Below, piece after piece: positions 48,172 through 56,764 of a stretch of DNA of 64,000 bases. Source of the DNA: Dysgonamonadaceae bacterium (GTDB taxonomy: Bacteria > Bacteroidota > Bacteroidia > Bacteroidales > Dysgonomonadaceae); assembly GCA_031254645.1 (NCBI GenBank), contig JAIRUA010000007.1:372001-436000 (forward strand), read 5' to 3'. The notes under the pieces were generated by a model that saw only the letters and a program-made list of their open reading frames with translations, made no database searches and was not told where the DNA came from. Each line of letters begins with the position of its first letter. Position 1 is the stretch's first letter. The translations under genes and the position numbers were made by a program.

Positions 48172-51072
48172 ATGGCTCAATTCAGAACAAAAGCACGTGC
48201 AGTAGATTTGCTGGGAAAAGGACAAATTGCCGACTTACCAACGGCTGTAACGGAATTGTGGAAAAATGGTTATGATGCTTATGCAGATAACTTAAAAGCG
48301 GAAATATATCTTGAAAAATTCAAAGAATTATCAAGACCTTATTTTGTTATTTCCGATGATGGAAAAGGTATGTCCCGAAAAGACATACTGGATAAATGGC
48401 TTGTATTAGGAACGGATTCAAAATCAAGAGCAAAATTAGAAGCGCAAGAGTCGGAAGAAACCCTTTGGAAACAACCAAGAATCAAAGCTGGAGAAAAAGG
48501 TATCGGACGATTGTCTGTTGCTTATCTTGGACATCCTATGTTGATGCTTACTAAAAAGATTGGGCATCCTCTTCAAGCAATGTTTTTTGATTGGAGATTG
48601 TTGGAAAATTTCAACCTTTTTTTAGATGATATTATTATTCCGATAAAAGAAATACTCAATATCAACGATTTTCAAAATGTATTTAAAAAGCTAAAGCAAG
48701 AATTTCTTAAAAATTTTGACAAAGAAGCAAATTCCGATGGAATAGCAGTATGGGAAGATGCTCAATTTGAATTAAAAGATGAAATTCTTGCATCTGTCGA
48801 GAATGCTGTACTTGAAGGTTTTTTTGTAATCGATTTGCTAAGCAATTTAATAGATATTGAAAACCATCACGGAACAAAGTTTTTTATCTTTGAACCAATT
48901 CCGCAAATCACACAATTAACCGAAAAAGACGAAGATTATCAGACTGATATAGAATTTGTTATATCAAGTTTGTCTGGCTTTACAAATCCGTTCAAAGAAA
49001 TTGCCACAAAAGTCAATACGGAATTTCCGATACATATAGATAAAGGGTATGATTATGACTTACTGACATCAAAAGGAAACTTTTTTACAAAAGAAGATTA
49101 TGATTTAGCGGATGTTCTCATTGATGGGGAGTTTGATGGTAGTGGTTCTTTTTCCGGCAATATTAGAATTTATGATGAAGTTATAGAATATTCATACACC
49201 AATCCAAGAAAAAAAGACAGAAAAAGCTTTTATGGAAGTATTCCTATCAAACTTGGTTATTCTCAAGGAGAAGAAAAATCTTCTCAATTAGATGAAAATT
49301 CATTTAAAAAATTAGGCGAAAAAATTAAGAGTTACGGTGGACTGTACATATATCGAGATAATTTTAGAGTTCTTCCTTACGGAAGACCTAATGCGGATTT
49401 TTTAGGCTTCGAAGAACGACGGTCAAAAAGATTTGCATATTATTTTTCTTACCGAAGAATGTATGGTTTTTTAGGTATATCCCGAGGGGAAAATCCAAAC
49501 TTAAAGGACAAATCAAGCAGAGAAGGTTTAATAAATAACGCTCAGTATAGAGCTTTTGTAAATGATGTTACTAATTTCTTCATTGAATTAGCAAAAGAAT
49601 ATTTTGCCTCAGATGCCGAAAAGTCTTTATTTCTTGATAAGAAAAAAGAATTAAATGAACGGTTCGAGTCAATGCGGGTGGATAAAGAAAGAGAGAAATC
49701 TGAAAAAATAGCTTTTACAAAATCTTTAAATGAATATCCAGATAAACTGAAAAGCTATCAAACAGAATATGAAGAATTACTTGGTAAGTTAGAAGAGAAA
49801 CTCAATCAAATAAATATCGGATATAGCGAGATTGAAAATATATTGAGCCGAATTAACGAATTAGATGCGGAATATAATAAATTACTTCCTAAAATTCCCA
49901 AACGATATAGTCCTACGGAAACACAATTAGACAGATTAGATAAATATTCCGTACAATTGGAAGTATTTAACAATAAACTATCTTCGCTCAAAAATCCATT
50001 ATTTGATAAGGCACAAGAAAAATTAGAAATAAGAGATTTGAAAAAAAATTTCTCAAAAAAAATTTCAACTTATAATGCTGAGCTTGAAAGAAATATTAAT
50101 GAGTATAAAACCATACTTGTTAATTCTACGAATGTACTTTCAACAGAATATAATCAAAGAGCAAAACGAATTTTAAGTGAATTCAATAACGATAAAGAGG
50201 ATTTAATCGCAAAAATTGATACGAAAGAGAAAGTCTCAGCATATACACATCTTATTGAGTCAAGATTTGATAAACTCTTGGAAGAAATAAATAAAACATT
50301 ATATCCTCTTGTCAACCATATTAAAAATATCAGATTTGATTTGGACGAGGAATTGATACAAGGTGCATATAAGGCTGAATACGAAAATATGAAATACCAA
50401 TGGGAGCAAATTAGAGAAACCGCTCAACTTGGAATTGCCGTAGAAATAATCGACCACGAATTTAATCAACTATATGCAAAAATTAATCAATCAATTAATC
50501 GATTAAATTCGGAAAATTTATTCGAGAGTTCCGAAGAATTTGAATATCTCACAAAAAATTTCAAGCAATTAGAAAATAAATACGAATTATTATCACCGTT
50601 ATATCGAATTTCGGGAGCAACCGTTAAGGATATTTCGGGAGAACAGATTTATGATTATTTGAATAAGTTTTTTGAAAATCCGATAAAAGATTACGTTATT
50701 GAATTGACGCCAACAGAAAGTTTTTTAAATCACATTATAAGTATTAAAGAGCCTGTTTTACACACGGTGTTTATAAATATTATCAATAATGCGATTTATT
50801 GGTTAAGAAATTCGATACAACGAATAATTAAATTGGATTATTTTGAAGACACGAATGAATTTTTAATATTGAATTCGGGACAAAGAATTGAAGAACACCG
50901 ATTAGAGAAAATATTTCAACTGTTTTATTCAAACCGCCCTAATGGTAGAGGAATCGGATTGTATTTGACAAAACAGAGTTTAAACGAATCGGGGTTCGAT
51001 ATTTATGCAACCAATGATAAATCATATAATACTCTGGAAGGAGCTTGTTTTGTGATAAAACTTAATCCGTAA
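48172..51072 (+). CDS. MORC/MutL-like ATPase with a second, histidine-kinase-type GHKL domain
   Basis: The 966-residue protein has two ATPase modules. N-terminal GHKL motifs are AVTELWKNGYDA, SDDGKGM and GEKGIGRLSVAYLG (about 25-120), like MORC/Hsp90/MutL ATPases. A long coiled-coil middle follows (about 490-720). A C-terminal part has an H-box-like segment VEIIDHEFNQLYAKI with H762, then FINIINNAIYWL, NSGQRIEEH and GRGIGLYLT, a histidine-kinase-type ATPase. MORC-type ATPases are known partners of restriction-modification operons. The downstream receiver-domain protein suggests phosphotransfer from H762. Confidence 0.82.
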   Translation: MAQFRTKARAVDLLGKGQIADLPTAVTELWKNGYDAYADNLKAEIYLEKFKELSRPYFVISDDGKGMSRKDILDKWLVLGTDSKSRAKLEAQESEETLWKQPRIKAGEKGIGRLSVAYLGHPMLMLTKKIGHPLQAMFFDWRLLENFNLFLDDIIIPIKEILNINDFQNVFKKLKQEFLKNFDKEANSDGIAVWEDAQFELKDEILASVENAVLEGFFVIDLLSNLIDIENHHGTKFFIFEPIPQITQLTEKDEDYQTDIEFVISSLSGFTNPFKEIATKVNTEFPIHIDKGYDYDLLTSKGNFFTKEDYDLADVLIDGEFDGSGSFSGNIRIYDEVIEYSYTNPRKKDRKSFYGSIPIKLGYSQGEEKSSQLDENSFKKLGEKIKSYGGLYIYRDNFRVLPYGRPNADFLGFEERRSKRFAYYFSYRRMYGFLGISRGENPNLKDKSSREGLINNAQYRAFVNDVTNFFIELAKEYFASDAEKSLFLDKKKELNERFESMRVDKEREKSEKIAFTKSLNEYPDKLKSYQTEYEELLGKLEEKLNQINIGYSEIENILSRINELDAEYNKLLPKIPKRYSPTETQLDRLDKYSVQLEVFNNKLSSLKNPLFDKAQEKLEIRDLKKNFSKKISTYNAELERNINEYKTILVNSTNVLSTEYNQRAKRILSEFNNDKEDLIAKIDTKEKVSAYTHLIESRFDKLLEEINKTLYPLVNHIKNIRFDLDEELIQGAYKAEYENMKYQWEQIRETAQLGIAVEIIDHEFNQLYAKINQSINRLNSENLFESSEEFEYLTKNFKQLENKYELLSPLYRISGATVKDISGEQIYDYLNKFFENPIKDYVIELTPTESFLNHIISIKEPVLHTVFINIINNAIYWLRNSIQRIIKLDYFEDTNEFLILNSGQRIEEHRLEKIFQLFYSNRPNGRGIGLYLTKQSLNESGFDIYATNDKSYNTLEGACFVIKLNP

Positions 51073-51078
51073 ATAATT

Positions 51079-52692
51079 ATGACATACGAAGATAAAGCTA
51101 AGTTAATTTTGAAAGATGCTATAAAATCGGCAATATACATCGACGAAAAAGCAAGAGGTTTCTATCAAGACCAAGCTTCATTGTTAAATAGCGTAGAAGA
51201 GAATTTGTCAGTTCAATTGTACGATAATTTTAAAAGAGAAGGAATTTCCTTAGATGTTCACAAGTATGCTCCGAATGATGAAAAAGAAATGGCAAAACTT
51301 TCGTTTTTTACAGATAATCGCGATTTGGTAATTTTAGATTGGAAACTTAAAGGCGAATCCGGCGAAGAAGAAGCCCTATCTATATTAGCCGAGATTGTTA
51401 AAGCCGAGCATCTTCATTTTTGTGCTATATATACATCTGAAGGACAATTAGATACCGTTTTTCAAAATATTCTATCTTACTTCTCGTCAATAACAAAAGA
51501 ATATCACGAGCAAATAAAAGAACTCTTAGAGATAGAAAATTACGACCAAACAATAATAGATATTTTACGGCAAATAAATCTAAATCGTTTTCAAAAAGAT
51601 TTAAGAAAAGAAAAGGTGAAAGAATTATGCGCAAAAGATAACACTGTTATAAACAGATTAAAAGAAATTACAGGTATAGATGATGCGGTATGTGCAATAA
51701 TTTTATCTTCGCTTTCTTTGATGAGCACGATTAAGTCGGTAACAGACCAACCCAAACCGAGCTATATCAATTTAGACAAAAAAATCATTGTGATTAATAA
51801 TACAATAATCACGATATTGAATAAAACCGAGAATACTCCCGATAACTTATTAGAGAACTATAAAAATCATATAGTCAATGATGTTGATAGTTTTAATCAG
51901 TTAATAGGGCTTGAATTATACAACAATCTCTCCAAAACAAGTGCAATAATGAATGACGAGTTCGTTTCTTTCTCAAAAAATGCACTTTTACACCATCGAA
52001 AAAAACTACAAGATGAAAATATAGGCTACTTCTTTAATTCCTTTATGAACGAAGTGTTTTTGGAGAAATTAGCATTGTCTTTAAGAGATAAGGAGTATAA
52101 TCTCTTGGAAGAAAGCTTTCTGAATAAGTTGTATGAGGATAATTATCAAGAACCGAGCACAGAAGAATTAGTAAGAATGAATATTTTCTACAATTCTTCG
52201 GAATTAGATAAAAAAGGAAAGGGTTTAAATTTTGGAGATGTGTTCCAAATTGAGGGAGAAGAAAATAAATATCTCATTTGTATAACCCCTCTTTGTGATT
52301 GTTTGCGACCTCAAGATAAAATAAAAAGCAATTTTTATTTTGCAGAAGGAGTGGTTATGAAAAAAGAGAAGGCTTTAGAACTTGGAGATACAGCCTTTAT
52401 TAGTTATTTGCCAAAAGATATAGTTGTAAGGTGGGGCGAAATAAACAATGACAATGAGAAAGCAAAATACAATCCGTTATACATTAAGCCTTGGCAGTTT
52501 AAAGTGTTTGAGAGGGAAAATAAAATTGATGAAAACAGTAAAATAAATGTCCATTATCTCAATAAAGATAAAGAGATAAAAACCAAGTCCCTTGTTTATA
52601 TAACTACCATTAGGTCAAACTATGCTCAAAGAATCGCAAATCACGCATTTACATATCCTATGCGAGTTGGGATTGACTTTGTAAGAAAATGA
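51079..52692 (+). CDS. Receiver-domain protein of the restriction operon
   Basis: The 537-residue protein has an N-terminal response-regulator receiver-like domain: IYIDEKARG (acidic pair), DLVILDWKLKG with the phospho-acceptor D87, and HFCAIYTSEG with the conserved threonine position. The remaining 400 or so residues are a helical region with ICITPLCDCLRPQDK and a final beta part. No DNA-binding domain is recognised. It lies 6 bases after the kinase-like ATPase and overlaps the next gene by 4 bases. It may switch the nuclease on or off by phosphorylation, which is inference. Confidence 0.75.
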   Translation: MTYEDKAKLILKDAIKSAIYIDEKARGFYQDQASLLNSVEENLSVQLYDNFKREGISLDVHKYAPNDEKEMAKLSFFTDNRDLVILDWKLKGESGEEEALSILAEIVKAEHLHFCAIYTSEGQLDTVFQNILSYFSSITKEYHEQIKELLEIENYDQTIIDILRQINLNRFQKDLRKEKVKELCAKDNTVINRLKEITGIDDAVCAIILSSLSLMSTIKSVTDQPKPSYINLDKKIIVINNTIITILNKTENTPDNLLENYKNHIVNDVDSFNQLIGLELYNNLSKTSAIMNDEFVSFSKNALLHHRKKLQDENIGYFFNSFMNEVFLEKLALSLRDKEYNLLEESFLNKLYEDNYQEPSTEELVRMNIFYNSSELDKKGKGLNFGDVFQIEGEENKYLICITPLCDCLRPQDKIKSNFYFAEGVVMKKEKALELGDTAFISYLPKDIVVRWGEINNDNEKAKYNPLYIKPWQFKVFERENKIDENSKINVHYLNKDKEIKTKSLVYITTIRSNYAQRIANHAFTYPMRVGIDFVRK

Positions 52693-54350
52693 ATAGCTCT
52701 GTGGACAAATTAGCCGAATTATTAGTTGAAGAGCAATCTCAGTTAAATAAGAAAATCGAAAAGAATAATACACCCTTTCTTTTTATCGATTTAATCAAAG
52801 CTATTGATTATTATTGGTATGGCAAATATGAAAAAAAAGAAGAATTCGAGTATTTTATAAATTTCGGCTTTTCATATTTTCTACGACAATTCTACAAGAC
52901 GAGTACATTCAATGAACCGTGCTTGCCTTTGAGCCCGTCAACAATCAATTCGCTTTCATTTTGTCACTATCATCTGTATCAATACGGTAAATGTCGCGTT
53001 ATTGAAAGAGGAATGGAATTAGCAAAAAACAATGATGTGATTTTAAAAGATAGTTTTAATAATGATTTTATATTAGAACTTAGTGCTAAAGATACTCTTG
53101 AATATGTTGAAAATAAGTCTGTGGATGAATATCTTCGACTAATCAGGAATGGGGTATTAAAAGACCAAATCAAAAATCAAGAAAAGAAGAGAGAACGAAT
53201 ACTTGAGTTATTAGACAAAGAAGTTAAAGTTTGGCGAGGACATTATATTCAGTATGATAGTACACCTGAAATTGATGAATATTATTATCGAGAAGGTTAT
53301 ATTCATTTAGTCACAACCCAGTTATATGACGATTTTGAGGAGCAATTTGAATTTGGTGGGATTCCGTATAAACATTTTTTGGATGTAGTCCAATCGATAA
53401 TTGGTGTGGCGCTTAAACATATTGATGCCTGTATATTACTTCACAAAAAGAATCCTAAAATAAATTTATTTGATATTATATCTATACCTACTGTTTTAGA
53501 AGAAATATATCCTTCTTTCTCAAATTATCTTGGCATTAAAATAGAACACGTCAAAAAAATATTTGATTTATTAGTTGTATCCGCCGAAAATATAGATGTA
53601 CATTTAAAAGACGATAAAGACTTTTCGCCTCCGTTCATAAAAATAGGAAGCCGATTTGTTTATCGGTCTATTAAGGGTTGTCTATGTGCACCTATTTTGT
53701 TTCTTCATAATGAATTAAAACGACAATATCCAAAAGATTATTTCAGATGGATAAATGAACGAGAAGTAACTTTTAGAAATCAACTTTATCACTTATTTAA
53801 ATCGGATAGATTTATAAAAATAGAAAGAAATATTGAACTTAATTCAAAAGGTATTAGAACGGATATTGATGCTGTTATTTTTGATAAACAGACAAAAAAT
53901 CTGGGATTTTTTCAGTTAAAATGGCAAGATAAATTTTCGTCGGATTTAAAAGCCCGAAAAAGTAAAATCTCGAATTTCTATCCTAAAGCGAAAGAATGGA
54001 TTGAGAAAATAATAAAATGGCAAGAGTCTATTGACAAAAAAGAAATATTAAGTTCTCTTAATATCAACGACACGGATATTCAAAACATTTACTTATTTGT
54101 TATTGGTCGGTATAATACTCATTTTAGTAATCAAGAAGTGGATGAAAGAGCCGCTTGGGGTTCTTGGTATCATATGGTAGAATTAACTCATAAAATCAAA
54201 ACAGATTTTGATGACCCTATCCGAGAATTGTTCTTCAAACTAAAATTTGACTCACCACGAAACAAAGATATAAGTGACGAAATTAAAGGAGATGAGAGCA
54301 ATTATAAAGTCGAATTAAGTAATTGTACATTAACTTGGTCTTATGCCTGA
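52689..54350 (+). CDS. PD-(D/E)XK-like restriction protein
   Basis: The 553-residue protein is mostly helical, with a C-terminal nuclease-like core: FRNQLYHLF, then KGIRTDIDAVIFD and LGFFQLKWQDK, giving the D-x(n)-Q-x-K arrangement of PD-(D/E)XK enzymes. It is probably the effector nuclease of the operon. It overlaps both neighbours (4 and 8 bases). The N-terminal 370 residues have no recognised family and may contact the receiver or ATPase. Confidence 0.65.
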   Translation: MNSSVDKLAELLVEEQSQLNKKIEKNNTPFLFIDLIKAIDYYWYGKYEKKEEFEYFINFGFSYFLRQFYKTSTFNEPCLPLSPSTINSLSFCHYHLYQYGKCRVIERGMELAKNNDVILKDSFNNDFILELSAKDTLEYVENKSVDEYLRLIRNGVLKDQIKNQEKKRERILELLDKEVKVWRGHYIQYDSTPEIDEYYYREGYIHLVTTQLYDDFEEQFEFGGIPYKHFLDVVQSIIGVALKHIDACILLHKKNPKINLFDIISIPTVLEEIYPSFSNYLGIKIEHVKKIFDLLVVSAENIDVHLKDDKDFSPPFIKIGSRFVYRSIKGCLCAPILFLHNELKRQYPKDYFRWINEREVTFRNQLYHLFKSDRFIKIERNIELNSKGIRTDIDAVIFDKQTKNLGFFQLKWQDKFSSDLKARKSKISNFYPKAKEWIEKIIKWQESIDKKEILSSLNINDTDIQNIYLFVIGRYNTHFSNQEVDERAAWGSWYHMVELTHKIKTDFDDPIRELFFKLKFDSPRNKDISDEIKGDESNYKVELSNCTLTWSYA

Positions 54351-54756
54351 TATATATTCAAAACAAAAGCGTTCCGAAATAATGTCTCATATTTCCGGCA
54401 AAGAGACCAAGCCGGAAATTATGGTGCGAAAATTTCTTTTTGTCAATGGTTTTAGGTTTAGAAAAAACGTAAAAGACCTTCCCGGAAAACCGGACATTGT
54501 TCTGCCAAAATATAAAACCGTTATCTTCATTCACGGTTGCTTTTGGCACGGACATACCTGCAAACGAGGAGCATTACCCGAAACGAATATTGATTTTTGG
54601 AAAACCAAAATCGGCGGAAATACGGAACGAGATAAAAAGAACATAACCGAATTACAAAATCAAGGTTGGAAAGTAATTGTAATTTGGCAATGTGAAATTA
54701 GAAATGTCGAATTGCAAAATGAACGTTTATCTAAATTGCTGTTAGAAATAAAATAA
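54343..54756 (+). CDS. vsr: Very-short-patch repair endonuclease Vsr
   Basis: The 137-residue protein has the Vsr motifs RSEIMSHISGKETKPEIMVR, GKPDIVLPKYKTVIFIHGCF and WHGHTC, then TERDKKNITEL and GWKVIVIWQCE. It nicks DNA next to T:G mismatches arising from deamination of 5-methylcytosine. Its place after a C5-methyltransferase operon is standard. It overlaps the previous gene by 8 bases and ends 21 bases before the element-end repeat. Confidence 0.93.
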   Translation: MPDIYSKQKRSEIMSHISGKETKPEIMVRKFLFVNGFRFRKNVKDLPGKPDIVLPKYKTVIFIHGCFWHGHTCKRGALPETNIDFWKTKIGGNTERDKKNITELQNQGWKVIVIWQCEIRNVELQNERLSKLLLEIK

Positions 54757-54777
54757 TAGTTAGGTGGGCAGAAAAAT

Positions 54778-54979
54778 ATCCTTTTTATCTTGCTCACAAA
54801 GGTATATTCCAAGAATAAAACGTCAAGGCTAAAATGAATTTTATCGGAAATCTTCCTTTCTCGTACCTCGAAAGAGTATTTCCGATAAAAGCCTTGCCTT
54901 ATTTATTCTTTCCATATGAGGAGTGTTTACAAGATGTAAAAGGAAGAAACTATTCAAGGGGAGTGTGGTGTTTTGGGTT
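54778..54979. repeat. Element-end repeat, first half (copy B1), with covarying hairpin
   Basis: It is homologous to 5764-5970. Stems are CAAGGC/GCCTTG (54824-54829, 54891-54896), a perfect 13-bp TTTTATCGGAAAT/ATTTCCGATAAAA (54839-54851, 54878-54890), and CTTTC/GAAAG (54856-54860, 54870-54874). The bases differ from the other copy but the pairing is kept. A T-rich tail follows, so it may terminate the restriction operon. A minus-strand TACCTTTG lies at 54797-54804. Confidence 0.8.
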
Positions 54980-55165
54980 GTGCTTTTTTCCTCGCAAATG
55001 ATTGTGGTTTCGATTGAATTTTCCTCAAAAAATGCACGTTAAAAATCAAAAAATATTTCGACTTCAACAAAAATGCGGACACAGTGCGGACACGGATAGA
55101 AAAGCAAAAACGCTAAACCCTTTATTGTAAAGAATTTAGCGTTTTAAAAAAGTACCCAGAGCCGA
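54980..55165. repeat. Element-end repeat, second half (copy B2), with putative attachment core
   Basis: It is about 90 percent identical to 12175-12358. It has the paired TGCGGACAC repeats (55074-55093), a CGCTAAA/TTTAGCG hairpin (55111-55117, 55135-55141) and ends with AGTACCCAGAGCCGA at 55165. Here it directly follows the first half without the cargo block found in copy A. From 55166 the IME-2 leader begins; no gene is seen in 54757-55363 otherwise. Confidence 0.75.
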
Positions 55166-55306
55166 GGGCGAGATATTAAAAATCGACATAAATGCAACAC
55201 TTTAAATCACGGCGAAAAGCAACATTATATAATTGTACATTAAATAGTTAATAGAGTATTTTGATTTAAGCAGGTTGAATAAAGTTGAAATAAATTCAGG
55301 ATGTAT

Positions 55307-55328
55307 GGGAACAATTTGGGAACAATTT
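55307..55328. repeat. Tandem direct repeat before the IME-2 recombinase
   Basis: GGGAACAATTT occurs twice with no spacer, ending 2 bases before the -7 box. It occupies the same relative place as the AGTACAC pair in IME-0, so it is a likely arm-type recombinase site or autoregulatory operator. Confidence 0.55.
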
Positions 55329-55330
55329 TG

Positions 55331-55338
55331 TATCTTTG
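55331..55338 (+). promoter_or_regulatory. -7 box of the IME-2 recombinase
   Basis: TATCTTTG followed by TAGCC lies 25 bases before ATG 55364 and matches the Bacteroidota consensus. Confidence 0.6.
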
Positions 55339-55363
55339 TAGCCTGTAAGAAAATCAACTCATT

Positions 55364-56695
55364 ATGAAGGTTTCAGCATTTTTACGAAAGTCAGCAAAGA
55401 AAAATGACACCAATAGTCAAGCAACTATCTATTTCCGCGTAAGAGATAAGGGGAAAGACTTAAAGGCAGCGAGTGAATTGACTATTAGTCCGAATCATTG
55501 GAGTTCGGAAAAACTTGGCTATAAAGATAGGGTGGCATTGGTCAGCGATGAAAAGAAAAACGGATTAAACAATGAGATTCAGGCAATTATCTCGCTTATC
55601 ACTCGTGAATATGACGAAAATGCTAATGCTGAATGGTTAAGCGAACTGTTAGACCGATACCACAATCCTAAAAAATACTTTGTGCAGGAAGTAGTTGAGG
55701 AAAAACCCACCTTTCAACACCTTTTAGATGATTTTTTACTCAAACACAAACTTTCAGAAGTCAGAAAGAAAAATTTTCGTGTTATTTGTCGAGCGATGAT
55801 GCGCTATGAGTTATTTGTGCGAGAAACAAAACGCGGACAAAAATCATTTGTTTTGGATATTGATGCCATAACCGCAGATACTTTGCACGATATGTGGGAG
55901 TTTTTTGAAAATGAACATATCTATTACGAGAAATATCCAACTATCTATGAGGCTATTCCCGAAAAACGTGTCCCAAAGCCGAGAGGAAACAATACTTTGA
56001 TTGATTATTTTTGTCGTATCCGAACTTTCTTCTTGTGGTGCCACGACAAGAAAAAAACGACTAATCGCCCATTCGATGAATTTCATATCGAAGAATGCAG
56101 TTACGGAACACCGATTTATATTACTCTGGAAGAACGAGATAAATTATTTGAAAAAGATTTTTCCGATAACAAAAGTTTAGAAACTCAACGTGATATTTTT
56201 GTTTTTCAGAGCCTTATCGGTTGTCGTGTTGGCGATTTGTATCGTATGACAAAAAGCAATGTTGTGAATGGCGCAATAGAATATATCCCTCGAAAAACGA
56301 AAGAGGGCAACCCGATAACTGTTCGAGTTCCGTTGAATGTTAAGGCAAAAGCGATTTTGGAAAAATATAAAAATTGTGAGGGCGATAAATTGCTTCCACT
56401 TATATCGGAACAGAAATACAATAGCGCGATAAAAAAAGCATTTGAATTGGCAGAGATAAATCGAATAGTTACAATTCTTGACCCACTTACAAATGAGGAA
56501 GTTAAAAAACCATTACACGAAGTAGCGAGTAGCCATATGGCACGCCGAACGTTTATCGGCAACATTTACAAAAAAGTGAAAGACCCCAATTTGGTTGGTG
56601 CTTTGAGCGGACATAAAGAGGGAAGCAAGGCATTTAATCGCTATCGAGAAATTGACGAGGATATGAAAAAAGAGTTGGTTAGTATGTTGGATTAA
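55364..56695 (+). CDS. Tyrosine recombinase (integrase) of IME-2
   Basis: The 443-residue full-length recombinase has an N-terminal arm-binding domain (TIYFRVRDKGKDLKAASELT), a core-binding domain with KHKLSEVRKKNF and a catalytic domain with LIGCRVGDLYRM (Arg), SSHMARRTFIGN (His and Arg) and LSGHKEGSKAFNRY (His and Tyr nucleophile). It is a close relative of the truncated copy at 40104 and clearly different from the IME-0 enzyme. It reads inward from the left end, and the AbiE operon follows. Confidence 0.93.
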   Translation: MKVSAFLRKSAKKNDTNSQATIYFRVRDKGKDLKAASELTISPNHWSSEKLGYKDRVALVSDEKKNGLNNEIQAIISLITREYDENANAEWLSELLDRYHNPKKYFVQEVVEEKPTFQHLLDDFLLKHKLSEVRKKNFRVICRAMMRYELFVRETKRGQKSFVLDIDAITADTLHDMWEFFENEHIYYEKYPTIYEAIPEKRVPKPRGNNTLIDYFCRIRTFFLWCHDKKKTTNRPFDEFHIEECSYGTPIYITLEERDKLFEKDFSDNKSLETQRDIFVFQSLIGCRVGDLYRMTKSNVVNGAIEYIPRKTKEGNPITVRVPLNVKAKAILEKYKNCEGDKLLPLISEQKYNSAIKKAFELAEINRIVTILDPLTNEEVKKPLHEVASSHMARRTFIGNIYKKVKDPNLVGALSGHKEGSKAFNRYREIDEDMKKELVSMLD

Positions 56696-56715
56696 AATTT
56701 TCTCAAAAAGATTTG

Positions 56716-56752
56716 TTTCTGTCGCAAAAGTTTACTACTTTTGCGACAGAAA
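56716..56752 (+). promoter_or_regulatory. Perfect inverted repeat over the promoter of abiE operon 3
   Basis: The arms TTTCTGTCGCAAAAGT and its exact complement (56716-56731, 56737-56752) are 16 bp each with a 5-base spacer. The -7 box TACTTTTG (56736-56743) lies within the right arm, and the ATG is at 56765. A repressor bound here would block the promoter. The hairpin could also terminate recombinase transcription. Confidence 0.75.
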
Positions 56753-56764
56753 TATCAATATTAT

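Larger units (their letters stand above)
40104..55165. mobile_element. Integrative mobilizable element 1 (IME-1), MOBP type, left end deleted
   Basis: The gene order is truncated recombinase, YhcG-type nuclease, two small genes, HTH, Rep, DnaC-like ATPase, oriT, mobC, mobA, mobB, then a five-gene restriction operon and the element-end repeat (54778-55165). The order parallels IME-2. The left end is missing at the 40.1-kb junction. The right end terminates at the same GTACCCAGAGCCGA core as IME-X. It is therefore likely immobile by its own recombinase but mobilisable in trans through oriT. Confidence 0.65.
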
